Source: Solirubrobacteraceae bacterium (GTDB lineage Bacteria; Actinomycetota; Thermoleophilia; Solirubrobacterales; Solirubrobacteraceae). Taken from it: a stretch of 23,220 nt of DNA. Location: positions 1,075 to 24,294 of the forward strand of contig JAEMTR010000006.1 of assembly GCA_016462245.1 (NCBI GenBank), written 5' to 3'. Positions 1 to 8,810 of the stretch are shown here, piece after piece. The first letter of the stretch is position 1, and every line of letters begins with the position of its first letter. Under the pieces are notes generated by a model. It did no database searches. It had not been told where the DNA came from and worked only from the letters and a program-made list of their open reading frames with translations. Made by a program: the position numbers and the translations under genes.

Positions 1-1044
1 TGTCTGCAGAATCTCGGGCCGCGACCGGTAGTTGTGCGTTTGGCGCAGGCGGCGGCCTTCGCTCTCGTGGATCGCGGCGGCCTCAATGAAGAGTTGGAGA
101 TCGGCGTGCCGCCACCCGTAGATCGACTGCAACGGGTCGCCGACCTGGAAGCGAGCTGGAATCCCAAGCGCATCAAAGAGCTCAAGCTGAAGCCCGTTGG
201 TGTCCTGAAACTCATCAATCAGAACCCTCTTGAAGCTCTCTCGATAGCTCGCGGCGACCGCTTTGTGGTCGACCAGCAGGTCCCGCGCCGCAAAGACAAC
301 GTCGGCGAAGTCGCAGCCGCCATCGGCGCGCTTGAGCGCCGCGAACTGTTCTCCATACGCAACCAGCAGATCGTTGAGCAGCGAGATCCAGCCGTCGGAA
401 TCGATGCCGTCGCCAACCGCTGGCAGTTGCGGCGAGCTCGCTCCTGCGCTGCGCATCTGGTCGTAGATGCGTGTGATCTCGGTCTGCAGATTGTCATACC
501 AATCCGCCGCAAAGAGTTCGAGCGCTTGCTCCGCGCGCTCACCAGCCAACAAACTTTCGGCCGCCGCTTGGAAGGCAGCGCTGCGATAACCGATCAGGTC
601 GATCTCATCGATAACAACGAATGACGGGTCGACGCCGACAAGCAGCGCATGGCGCCTAAGCAGCCGAGCGCAGAAGCCATCGATAGTTGAGATCCACGCA
701 CCATCGAGTGCGGCAACTGCCTCCCTAGCCCTCTGGCTTCCATCTGCAAGCTCAGCAAAACGGCGGCGGATTCGGTCCCGCAGTTCAGCTGCCGCCTTGC
801 GCGTGAAGGTGATCGCAAGGATCTCATCGCACTCCAGAAGTTCGCCGTCGTTGTCGCCCTCGAGCACATCGCGCACGAATCGCTCGACCAACACCAGTGT
901 CTTCCCGGCACCTGCGCTGGCTTCGAGCAGAAGCGGCTGGTCGCGGTCGATCGTCGCTGCCACTTGCTCAGCGTTCAGCTCACCGTAAGGGCCGAGCATG
1001 CGCTCGCCCTCGTATAGCTGGACTGCCCCGTCTCCGGTGGTCAT
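1..1044 (-). CDS. addA: UvrD/AddA-like DNA helicase, N-terminal part (runs off left edge)
   Basis: This is the first 348 codons of a superfamily 1A helicase, open to the window edge. Reading the minus strand from the ATG at 1044 gives a Q-motif-like LNAEQ (about residues 23-27), Walker A EASAGAGKT (41-49), motif Ia TFTRKAAAELRDRI, the Ib-like block ISTIDGFCARLLRRHA, Walker B LIDEFQDTN (D277/E278), motif III GDPLQSIYGWRHADL and motif IV NYRSRPEIL. The ISTIDGFC block and the position just after a nuclease subunit favour AddA (RecB-like end-resection helicase) over plain UvrD/PcrA. The C-terminal nuclease domain that would decide this lies outside the window. The start overlaps the upstream nuclease stop as ATGA, so the two are probably translationally coupled. 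A second in-frame ATG at codon 16 is possible. Confidence 0.88.
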   Translation of the reverse strand, partial: MTTGDGAVQLYEGERMLGPYGELNAEQVAATIDRDQPLLLEASAGAGKTLVLVERFVRDVLEGDNDGELLECDEILAITFTRKAAAELRDRIRRRFAELADGSQRAREAVAALDGAWISTIDGFCARLLRRHALLVGVDPSFVVIDEIDLIGYRSAAFQAAAESLLAGERAEQALELFAADWYDNLQTEITRIYDQMRSAGASSPQLPAVGDGIDSDGWISLLNDLLVAYGEQFAALKRADGGCDFADVVFAARDLLVDHKAVAASYRESFKRVLIDEFQDTNGLQLELFDALGIPARFQVGDPLQSIYGWRHADLQLFIEAAAIHESEGRRLRQTHNYRSRPEILQT

Positions 1045-4040
1045 GGCTTGCTCCGGCAGATCCCGGGAAAGGCGCAGCCGCCATCGCGACTGTATGAGCA
1101 CTTCGCCGGGTCTTGCGGCTGCAGCTCGCCGCGGCCGATCCTCTCAACCGCATCGACCGCTAGAGCGCGCGCCTCAACGAGAAGCTCGGCGAACTCGTCC
1201 TCACCGATGCGATCGGTCCGAACGATGTCTGAACGGTGCTCATCGGCCTCGCGACCGATCGCTCCGCGCGGGCGCCCGTCGGCTGGCTTGCCTACCCGAA
1301 CGGGCTGATAGAGCGCCCCTACTACTTCGACGTTCGGGTTCCGCGAGCCGTAGACGAGTGCATAGAGCGCATTCTGGATCACCCCTTCTGAAAGCCACTT
1401 TGCTGCCGGCCAGTTCTTTGAGACAGATCCGGTCTTGTAGTCAACGATGATTGCTTGCTCGCCTTGGACGTCGACGCGGTCGATCTTGCCGCTGAGGACG
1501 AGTCCGTCGCCAAGGTCAGCAGGTTCCTCGTCGCGCATCCCAAAGCTAAGTTCGAACTGGTCTGGCGTAAATTCCGAGCCAGCGACAGCCGCTTCCGAGA
1601 GGTAGGCAGCGACGGCGCGTTTGATTCCCCGGCGCTGAATCTGTTCTTTCAGTGGGTCGGCGAAGAATGGATCGAGCCCAGCGAGAATCGGATCGATCAG
1701 CCCAAGGGCAGCGCTCAACGTTGTCTCGCTCAGCCGCGTGCCGTCCTTGTGTAGACGCTCAAAGAGCTTCTGAAGCACGGTGTGAACTGCACCGCCGTAG
1801 GCCAGCTGGTCGGCGTCAGGTTCGAGATTTTTGGGCCGCAGGAAGTTGTCAACCAACCAAGCCATTCGGCAGCGCAGATAACGCTCCAACGAGGTCGCCG
1901 ACCAGATACCGCGCGCGCTCAATGCCTCGATCGCCTCCGGGCTGGAGAGCTGATACGACTGCTCATCGGCGCGCAGAGACGGCAGAGCCGCGAGCGCAAG
2001 CTGATATTCGCTTGGAGCAAGGCGGTGGTCATCCTCGGGCCAGTCGATCTGGCCGAGCGCGCGGCGCAGCAACTGCGGGCGGGGGACAAATAAGTCCTCA
2101 ATGTCGTCAAGGAAGAGCGATGCATTCGCGAGCTCGCCCGCGTCGCTGCGAACGTGATGGCTATAGATCAGCAATTTCGTTGCGCGCGAGAGCAGAGCGT
2201 GGAGCAGATGCCGTTCGGCAGCAATCCGGTCAGGCGGGCCACTCGGCCAAAGCGCGCTCAAGCCAGCGTCGAGCGCCGCCCGGTTGATGCTGCGCCGTGC
2301 AGCGTCATCGAGGAATGGATCTTCGGCTCCGCGCTGCGGGAAGAGGCCCTCTTGCATCCTTGCGACGATCAGCGTCTCGACGCGGCGCGCGCGGAGCGAG
2401 AGCGGTAATGCGATGCTGACGGAGCCCGCCGCCAGCGACTCGCCGACCTGGAGTTCGCGATCGGCGAGCTCGCTGATCAGCCGCTCGGCATCCGGCGCGA
2501 AGGCGGACTCTTTGTCGGTGAGCCAATCGAGCTCGTCTAGCGCGACGATCAGGTCACCAAGCGCCTCAGCGTTGATCTGCTGCTCGCGGTCGAGGATCGG
2601 TGCATCGCCGTCACCGGTGCTGCCAGCGAGCACTCTGCGAGCGAGTTCGGCGGCGCGCTGATAGCCCGCCTGCGGTCCTTCGGCAAGCGCCGCCCGCAGC
2701 GAATCGAGCGCATAGTTCGCGTCAAACCCTGTGATCTCGAGCCACTTCGCTTCGGCCTCAGCGAGATTGGCTAGCCGGCCACGCAAGCGCTCCCGCTCTA
2801 AGCGGTCAACCTGCCAGGCGTACTTGGCTGCTCCTACTCCGGGCGTCCTGAGCCAGCCGATCAGAGCGGTAACAAGATCGCCCGACTTGGCAGATTGAGG
2901 GTCTTCACAAAGGGCGCACCTGAACAACGCAAGCACCCCTCTGACGAGCGCAGTATGACCAATCTTGACCCGCTTTCGGATCGCGATTGCGACGTCGGCA
3001 GCGGCGAAGACCTCCTCAACCAGCGGTGCCGACTGATCGAGATCACGAACCGCTACGGCGATCTGCTCCGGCGGCGTGCCAGCGCCAATCAGCGACGCAG
3101 CTCGTGCCGCCACAAGTTCAATCTCCGCTCGCTCGCCGCCAGCTTCAAAGCGCTCGACAGCATCACACGGGTCGATCGCCGCCGGTTCAAGCTCGAACAA
3201 TGCCCGTTCGAACGCGTAAAGGGTGTCGGCGCTCTGCTCAAAGTAATGCTGCTTGCTCGCCTCGCAACTAGTGACCGAGCCAGCGGCTAGCTCGACCAAC
3301 TGACCGAAGATCCGCTCGCGCCCTTCGAACGCCGCTCGCTGTTCGTAAGGGAAGGAGACAGTTGTCGGTGCTGCGGCAATCTCGCTGAGCATCTTGATCG
3401 TGTCGATCTGGCGCAACTCAAAGTCATCGAAGCCGTAGAAGGCGACCGGCGCCCCACGCCAGCACTCCGGATTCTGCGCGAGCATCTCGAGTAGCTCAGC
3501 GACGTAACTGGATTCGTCGCGACCGCCGATAGCTTCAAGCCGGGCGCGGTATGCGCGGTAGAGGGTCGCCAGCTCGGCACCATAACCGCCGCGACCGTCA
3601 GGGCTCGAGTCCCACGCCTTCATTACCTCAGCAAAGCGAGCCGGGCTAGCTCTCACTTCACCGAGCTCGTCCGCCAGGCCAGCCAGAGCGGCAGCGAAGC
3701 CGCTGCTATGGGCGGCAGCTTCAAGAAGCGATAGCTGACCGGTATCGAGAGTTTCATCGACGACAACGCGAGCGATCCGCTGCAGGACGAAAGGAGAGAG
3801 AGGCCTAGGGTCGAAACCTGCGCGCCGCGCGATCAGCTCCCACAATCCGCGGAAGTTGGTTACGCGCACGGCATGCGTTACGCCGCGCCGCGCGAGATCA
3901 CGGCGCAGCAGGTCCGAGTCAGCAAGAGTCGGTGCGACAAGGACAGGATCGAGTCCCGCATCTGCTGCAGCTCCGACCTCAAGGAGCACAATGTCCGCCT
4001 TGCCGGAGTTAACCGGCCCCGTGATCAGTTTCAGCGGCAT
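1041..4040 (-). CDS. addB: AddB-like PD-(D/E)XK nuclease with predicted Fe-S cluster
   Basis: This 999-residue protein is probably the nuclease/Chi-scanning partner of the helicase encoded next, acting on double-strand ends. Its N-terminus has a Walker-A-like GPVNSGK without the final Thr. The centre shows inactivated-helicase features (LLHALLSRATKLLIYSHH). The C-terminal nuclease is clear: H753, GKIDRVD with D854, VDYKTG with D867 and K869, and QNALY with Q889 and Y893. One Cys (C724, YLRC) precedes the nuclease and three follow it (C981, C989, C995), the AddB-type spacing that holds a 4Fe-4S staple. It is somewhat shorter than Firmicutes AddB (about 1150 residues). A 52-nt gap separates it from topB upstream and contains a small GC hairpin (4049-4062) without a U-tract. 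General annotation may say only PD-(D/E)XK nuclease family. Confidence 0.88.
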   Translation of the reverse strand: MPLKLITGPVNSGKADIVLLEVGAAADAGLDPVLVAPTLADSDLLRRDLARRGVTHAVRVTNFRGLWELIARRAGFDPRPLSPFVLQRIARVVVDETLDTGQLSLLEAAAHSSGFAAALAGLADELGEVRASPARFAEVMKAWDSSPDGRGGYGAELATLYRAYRARLEAIGGRDESSYVAELLEMLAQNPECWRGAPVAFYGFDDFELRQIDTIKMLSEIAAAPTTVSFPYEQRAAFEGRERIFGQLVELAAGSVTSCEASKQHYFEQSADTLYAFERALFELEPAAIDPCDAVERFEAGGERAEIELVAARAASLIGAGTPPEQIAVAVRDLDQSAPLVEEVFAAADVAIAIRKRVKIGHTALVRGVLALFRCALCEDPQSAKSGDLVTALIGWLRTPGVGAAKYAWQVDRLERERLRGRLANLAEAEAKWLEITGFDANYALDSLRAALAEGPQAGYQRAAELARRVLAGSTGDGDAPILDREQQINAEALGDLIVALDELDWLTDKESAFAPDAERLISELADRELQVGESLAAGSVSIALPLSLRARRVETLIVARMQEGLFPQRGAEDPFLDDAARRSINRAALDAGLSALWPSGPPDRIAAERHLLHALLSRATKLLIYSHHVRSDAGELANASLFLDDIEDLFVPRPQLLRRALGQIDWPEDDHRLAPSEYQLALAALPSLRADEQSYQLSSPEAIEALSARGIWSATSLERYLRCRMAWLVDNFLRPKNLEPDADQLAYGGAVHTVLQKLFERLHKDGTRLSETTLSAALGLIDPILAGLDPFFADPLKEQIQRRGIKRAVAAYLSEAAVAGSEFTPDQFELSFGMRDEEPADLGDGLVLSGKIDRVDVQGEQAIIVDYKTGSVSKNWPAAKWLSEGVIQNALYALVYGSRNPNVEVVGALYQPVRVGKPADGRPRGAIGREADEHRSDIVRTDRIGEDEFAELLVEARALAVDAVERIGRGELQPQDPAKCSYSRDGGCAFPGICRSKP

Positions 4041-4092
4041 TGGTAGATGGTCGCCGCCGACCGGTAGAAACTGACGCGCCTAAGGCGCAGGC

Positions 4093-6375
4093 TCAAGCGG
4101 CCTCGTCGGCGGAGTCGCCGCCGGCCTTGGCGGCCTTTGCGGCTTCGGCCTCGGCGATCGCGTCGGCGTCGGCTGTTGCGTCCTCGGCGGCCGGCGCCTT
4201 CGCGCCTTCCTTCGCCCAAGCCTCGTCAAACTCAACTCGCCACTTGCCCTCCTCGGACTGCTGCAGCGCGAGCTTGGCGCGGAACGAGCGGCCGCTGCGG
4301 CCCTTGAAGCCGGCGACCTGCTTCTCGGTGCGGCCGGTCGTAATCAGCTCACGCGCAATTGCTGCCGGAAGCTGCTTGCCAACTTTGCCCTTCCAGATCA
4401 CAAAGCCGCAACCTGGATCCTCGCGCGCCCAGCAGGAGTAGCCCTTGCGGTTTTCGATGATGTCGGCGCCGCAGACCGGGCACGGCCCGAGGTTGGCGCG
4501 CGGAATCTTTACGTCTTTGAGGCTTGTGTCGAGCTCGTTGATCGTGCCGACCGCGAACTCTTTGATGTCGGCCATGAACTTCTTGCGCGTCTCTGTTCCC
4601 TCTTGAATCTCTCCCAGACGATGCTCCCACTCGCCTGTAAGGGCAGGCTGCGTCAACGGGTGCCCGTCGAGCAGGCGGATCACGTTCATCCCCTTCTCCG
4701 TCGGCACCAGCGCGCGGCCTTCGCGCTCGATGTAACCGACGTCAATTAAGCGTTCGATGATCGCGGCGCGCGTTGCCGGCGTGCCGATCCCCGATTCTTT
4801 CATTGCCTCGCGCAGCTCGTCATCGTCGACGAGCTTGCCGGCCGTCTCCATGGCGCCTAGTAGCGAAGCGTCGGAGTAGCGGCGCGGCGGCTTCGTCTCC
4901 TTCTCGAGCGCCTCGACTTCGGTTGTGTCGACCTCTTCATCGAGCTCGAGCTTCGGCAGCGTCTGGTCGCGCCCTTCGTCCTCTTCGGCGGCGCTCTTGG
5001 CGCCGTCGGCGAGCTCGCCGTAGACGCCGCGCCAGCCCGGCACGATCAGGACTTTGCCGCGGGTGCGGAATACGTGCTCAGAGACCGTTGTCTCAACGCG
5101 CGTGTTCTCAAACTCGGCGTCGGGATGGAAGATCGCGAGGAAGCGGCGAACTACGAGGTCGTAGATGCGGCGATCGTCGGAGCCCATCTTGTCGAGCTTG
5201 TGCTCGGCGTTGGTCGGGATGATCGCGTGGTGGTCGCCAACCTTCTCGTCGTTGACGACGCGGCTGAGCGGCAGCAGGTCAAGGCCCGTGACGTACTCTG
5301 CGGCCGCCGTGTACTCGGAGTCGCGCCCAACCTGCTCGGCGGTCGGCTTGATCTCGTCGACCATGTCGCTCGTCAGGTAGCGCGAGTTGGTCCTTGGATA
5401 TGTGAGCGCCTTGTGCTCCTCGTAGCAGCGCTGCGCCGCGCCGAGCGTCCTTTTCGCTGAGAAACCGAAGCGCGTGTTGGCGTCGCGCTGAAGCGAAGTA
5501 AGGTCGTAAAGCATCGCTGGCTTTTCGGTCTTCTTCGTCTTGTCGAGCTTTGTGATCTTGCCGCGCTGGCCCTTGACGGCGGCGACGATCTCATCGGCCG
5601 AGGCCTGCTTCTCGATCCGCGGCTTCGCTCCGGCGTGGTAGCGGCCTTCGTACTTGCGGCCGTCGTCGGCCGCGAACTTGGCGTCGACGAGCCAGTAGGC
5701 CTCGGGGATGAAGGCGCGGATCTCTTCTTCGCGGCGAGTCAAGATCGCCAGCGTCGGGGTCTGCACGCGACCGAGCGAAACGGCCCCGTCGAACGAAGAG
5801 CGCAGGCGGATCGTCGCCGCGCGGGTGGCATTCATTCCGACGATCCAGTCGGCTTCGGAGCGAGAGCGGGCGGCCTCCTCGAGCAGCGCGAACTCACTTG
5901 CCGGGCGCAGATTCTCAAGCGCCTCACGCATCGCCGATTCGGTCATCGAGGAGAGCCAGAGCCGCTCGACCGGCTTCTTTGAGCCGGCCTTCTCGTAGAG
6001 GTAAGCGAAGATCAGCTCGCCTTCGCGGCCGGCGTCGCAAGCGTTGACAACGCGATCCACTTCGTCGCTGCGGAGGTATTCGCGCACGACCTTCATCTGC
6101 TTCTGCGAGCGCTCATCGCGCACCTCAAGCTTGAACTTGGTCGGAACGATCGGCAGATCTGCCATCCGCCACTTCTTGAACTTCTCGTCGTACTCTTCTG
6201 GATTGGCGAGCGAAACGAGGTGGCCGATCGCCCAGCTGATTATGTGATCGGGGCCTTCGAGGGCGCGGGATCGCTTCTCCCCGGTGCCGGCTTTCTTCTT
6301 GAATGGGCCCGGCAGAACGCGAGCGAGGTCCTCCCCCACGGACGGCTTCTCGGCGATGATTAGCGTCTTACCCAT
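4093..6375 (-). CDS. topB: DNA topoisomerase III-like type IA topoisomerase
   Basis: This 760-residue type IA topoisomerase relaxes or decatenates DNA through a 5'-phosphotyrosine link. The N-terminal Toprim domain starts LIIAEKPSVG (E9) and carries NACDAGREGELIF (D114, E118, E120). The block ADWIVGMNATRA (176-186) and SLGRVQTPTLAIL follow. The active-site segment is LTYPRTNSRYL with Y326. DHHAIIPT (381-388) and SGIGTPATRAAIIERL (528-543) are typical of the TopB group. A single four-Cys zinc motif (C632, C635, C648, C656) is followed by a region rich in basic residues and an Ala/Glu/Asp-rich tail of about 35 residues. Similarity in motif order to Bacillus TopB is strong. Asn330 stands where Asp is more usual in YPRTD. 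It is transcribed away from the PBP gene and is probably first in a topB-addB-addA unit. Confidence 0.95.
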   Translation of the reverse strand: MGKTLIIAEKPSVGEDLARVLPGPFKKKAGTGEKRSRALEGPDHIISWAIGHLVSLANPEEYDEKFKKWRMADLPIVPTKFKLEVRDERSQKQMKVVREYLRSDEVDRVVNACDAGREGELIFAYLYEKAGSKKPVERLWLSSMTESAMREALENLRPASEFALLEEAARSRSEADWIVGMNATRAATIRLRSSFDGAVSLGRVQTPTLAILTRREEEIRAFIPEAYWLVDAKFAADDGRKYEGRYHAGAKPRIEKQASADEIVAAVKGQRGKITKLDKTKKTEKPAMLYDLTSLQRDANTRFGFSAKRTLGAAQRCYEEHKALTYPRTNSRYLTSDMVDEIKPTAEQVGRDSEYTAAAEYVTGLDLLPLSRVVNDEKVGDHHAIIPTNAEHKLDKMGSDDRRIYDLVVRRFLAIFHPDAEFENTRVETTVSEHVFRTRGKVLIVPGWRGVYGELADGAKSAAEEDEGRDQTLPKLELDEEVDTTEVEALEKETKPPRRYSDASLLGAMETAGKLVDDDELREAMKESGIGTPATRAAIIERLIDVGYIEREGRALVPTEKGMNVIRLLDGHPLTQPALTGEWEHRLGEIQEGTETRKKFMADIKEFAVGTINELDTSLKDVKIPRANLGPCPVCGADIIENRKGYSCWAREDPGCGFVIWKGKVGKQLPAAIARELITTGRTEKQVAGFKGRSGRSFRAKLALQQSEEGKWRVEFDEAWAKEGAKAPAAEDATADADAIAEAEAAKAAKAGGDSADEAA

Positions 6376-6459
6376 CGCGCCGCAGCGTAGCGGCCTGCCG
6401 GACCGAACCGAATCTGACCACCCGCATCGTTACCTTGGGATCAGCGCCGTGAGCTACCA

Positions 6460-8211
6460 ATGAGCGAGAAGCCAAACCAGCCACGACCGAAGCGAGCGGC
6501 AGCTTCTCCCGGCTCAAAAGCGGGGCGCACAGATGCGCAGAAGCGCAACGATCTGTTGCGCCGGCGTGCGATTCCGGTAGCAGTGGTCGCCGGCTTGGCA
6601 TTCGTCTTTGGTGCGATCGCTGGAGCATCGTCGGGCTCCGCCGGCGAAAGCGAGGTTCGCGCTTACGCGCAAGCTTGGTCAAAGGCCGATTGGGCGACGA
6701 TGCACGCGCAGCTCACAACCCAGACGCAAAAAAGCACGCCGCTGCTCGACTTCGCCCAGTCGAACCGGGCGACGCTTGCAACCGCTACAGCTGGTGAGCG
6801 ATCGGTCAAAGCCGGGGAGCCGCAAGAGATTGGCGACGGCCGCTGGCAAATTCCGCTGACGATCCGCAGCCGAATATTTGGCACCGTGCGCGGCGACGTC
6901 GTGTTACAGACAGTCGAAGATGGCGACAACACTCGGATCGCCTGGATTCCCGCCAACGCCTTTCCCGGCCTAAGGCCAGGCCAGCAGCTAACGCGCAACA
7001 CGAAGATGCTCGACCGCGGCTCACTGCTGACGAAAGATCGGCAGGTGCTCGCCGAGGGCGAAGCGCGCAGCTCGTCGGTGCCCGCGATCTCAAGCGAAGT
7101 GGTCGGGCAGATCGGCCCGATTCCAGCGGAGCGGGCACTGGAAATAAACGCGCTCGGGATTCCGCCCGATGCCTTGGTGGGAATCTCGGGCCTTGAACTG
7201 ATCTTCCAGCCGCAGCTCGCCGGGTTGCCTTCGGGCACGCTGAGCGCAGGGAACCGCGTGATCGCCCGATCCGCCGGAAGCTCCGGCGAGAAGGTGCGAA
7301 CGACAATCGTCCCGAGCGTTGAACAGGCCGCGATCAACGCAATGTCCGGGCGTCAAGGCGGAGTCGTTGCGCTCAACCCACGCAACGGCGCGATCGAAGC
7401 ATTCGCCGGCCAAGCCTTCTCGCTGCTTCAGCCCCCCGGCTCGACCTTCAAAGTCGTTTCGACCGCAGGCGCGCTCGACGCGGGAGTCGCCAGCACAAAA
7501 TCGACTTATCCGATGATGTCAGGGATTGAGCTTTCAGGCTTTCGCCTCTCGAATGCCGGTGGTGAGGTATGCGGCGGCAGCCTCGGCGAGGCCTTTGCTG
7601 AGTCCTGCAACTCGGTCTTCGCCCCGCTCGGCGCCAAACTCGGCTCGGCAAAACTCGTCGCCGCTGCACAGCGCTTCGGTTTTAACCGCATTTCGCCGAT
7701 CCCCGGCGCGGCGCAGAGCACGATCCCGCTTGAGCTTGGCGATGACCTCAACGTCGGCTCATCGGCGATTGGGCAGGGTCAGGTTCAGGCCAGCACGCTG
7801 CAGATGGCGCTGGTCGCGGCGACGGTCGCTCGTAAGGGACGGCTTGTGACGCCGACATTGAGCCAAGCTACGGCAGATCAGACGAAGCCGACAAGCGGCG
7901 CGCAGGCGATTAAGAGCTCGACAGCCGAGATTCTCGAACGCTTCATGATCGACGTCGTAAGGGGCGGCACGGGAACCGCGGCCGCAATCTCAGGCGTGAC
8001 GGTCGCCGGCAAGACCGGCACCGCCGAACTGCGTTCTCCAAGCGACGACCCGGAAGACACCGACGCCTGGTTCATCGCCTTCGCGCCGGCCGGAAAAGCG
8101 AAGATCGCAACCAGCGCCGTCGGAGTGATGTTTGTTGGCGCCGGCGCCGGTGGCGAGACCGCCGCGCCGGCAGCGCGAGGGGTATTAAGCGCGATGCTCG
8201 CGCAGCGCTAA
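6460..8211 (+). CDS. Class B penicillin-binding protein (peptidoglycan transpeptidase)
   Basis: This is a 583-residue membrane-anchored D,D-transpeptidase that cross-links peptidoglycan outside the membrane. A basic cytoplasmic tail (1-36) is followed by one transmembrane helix (about 37-57), then a stretch of about 100 residues (64-165) resembling the NTF2-like MecA-N domain, a short PBP-dimer-like part with GLELIFQPQLAGLPSGTL (244-261), and the transpeptidase domain from about 285. The active-site motifs are complete: S328-T-F-K331 in PGSTFK, S382-C-N384, and K518-T-G-T in AGKTGTAE. The ATG at 6460 has no strong Shine-Dalgarno. The 84-nt space upstream is shared with the divergent topB. Its stop overlaps the convergent lipoprotein stop by 3-4 nt. 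It is not in a division cluster, so the FtsI or PbpA identity is open. Confidence 0.93.
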   Translation: MSEKPNQPRPKRAAASPGSKAGRTDAQKRNDLLRRRAIPVAVVAGLAFVFGAIAGASSGSAGESEVRAYAQAWSKADWATMHAQLTTQTQKSTPLLDFAQSNRATLATATAGERSVKAGEPQEIGDGRWQIPLTIRSRIFGTVRGDVVLQTVEDGDNTRIAWIPANAFPGLRPGQQLTRNTKMLDRGSLLTKDRQVLAEGEARSSSVPAISSEVVGQIGPIPAERALEINALGIPPDALVGISGLELIFQPQLAGLPSGTLSAGNRVIARSAGSSGEKVRTTIVPSVEQAAINAMSGRQGGVVALNPRNGAIEAFAGQAFSLLQPPGSTFKVVSTAGALDAGVASTKSTYPMMSGIELSGFRLSNAGGEVCGGSLGEAFAESCNSVFAPLGAKLGSAKLVAAAQRFGFNRISPIPGAAQSTIPLELGDDLNVGSSAIGQGQVQASTLQMALVAATVARKGRLVTPTLSQATADQTKPTSGAQAIKSSTAEILERFMIDVVRGGTGTAAAISGVTVAGKTGTAELRSPSDDPEDTDAWFIAFAPAGKAKIATSAVGVMFVGAGAGGETAAPAARGVLSAMLAQR

Positions 8212-8771
8212 ACGTCGAGCGTGACGCTGGCCTTCTTGCCGGGAAGATCGCTGCTTTCGATCTCAAGCTCAAGCGGGCGGTAGTCGAGCACCGGATTGGG
8301 CAGTTTGAAGATCAAAATCGCACCGGCCGTCGGCAGGTTGGCAGCCGCGCTATTCGGGTTCGGATACTGGCCACCGTCGGCGCCAACTGGCGCTTTGCGG
8401 AAGACCAGCTTGTTGCTCTGATCGACGATCATCGGCTCAAACTCCTCGCCGCGCGTGTCAACTATCTTGAAGTCATCGGCAGTCGTGGCAAGCGTGTCAC
8501 TGCTGTTGAAAACACGAACCCAAACGCCGAACCAAAGATCGTCCGCCCCTAACGTTGATTCGGTTGGATCGACCCCGGCCAGCAGGTCGCTGTCGCCGGA
8601 ATCGGCAGGATTGAGCTGGCGCGACATCTGCACTTGGTACTGAAGTTCGCCGAGCGTTACGAAGATCGCTTCCGACTCACCTTGGGAGACGGTCGCCTCT
8701 TTATCACCGCAGGCGGCTAGGCCGGCTAGCGCGGTCGCGAACAGGGTTAGGGCTAGTAGGCGGCGGAACAT
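8208..8771 (-). CDS. Putative lipoprotein of unknown function
   Basis: The product is about 187 residues if started at the ATG at 8771. The frame is open upstream to 8807, but only this start places the signal peptide correctly: MFRR, a hydrophobic run LLALTLFATALAG, then the lipobox LAAC with the modified Cys at residue 21. The mature part begins with a short acidic linker and has a predicted beta-rich fold with WFGVWVRVFNSSD, a pattern seen in DUF4352/telokin-like extracellular lipoproteins where a protein measures or stabilises an envelope partner. I do not recognise a specific family. It lies 39 nt downstream of the SRPBCC gene on the same strand, and its stop overlaps the end of the convergent PBP gene. 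Confidence 0.82.
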   Translation of the reverse strand: MFRRLLALTLFATALAGLAACGDKEATVSQGESEAIFVTLGELQYQVQMSRQLNPADSGDSDLLAGVDPTESTLGADDLWFGVWVRVFNSSDTLATTADDFKIVDTRGEEFEPMIVDQSNKLVFRKAPVGADGGQYPNPNSAAANLPTAGAILIFKLPNPVLDYRPLELEIESSDLPGKKASVTLDV

Positions 8772-8810
8772 TGCGGCTCCAAACTGTATTCGATTGATCT
8801 GCGGCAAGGC

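Noticed and set aside
34..624. Plus-strand open frame of 196 codons opposite the helicase gene
   Set aside because: The minus strand there reads through helicase motifs II, III and IV in order. The plus frame has no recognisable domain and is a GC-rich antisense shadow.
1652..2287. Plus-strand open frame of 211 codons inside the nuclease gene
   Set aside because: Arg/Ala-rich low-complexity product with no motifs, opposite the clear nuclease frame.
4049..4062. GGTCG-CCGC-CGACC hairpin between topB and the nuclease gene as a terminator
   Set aside because: Five pairs, no U-tract, and located in a short gap of a co-directional run; too weak to call.
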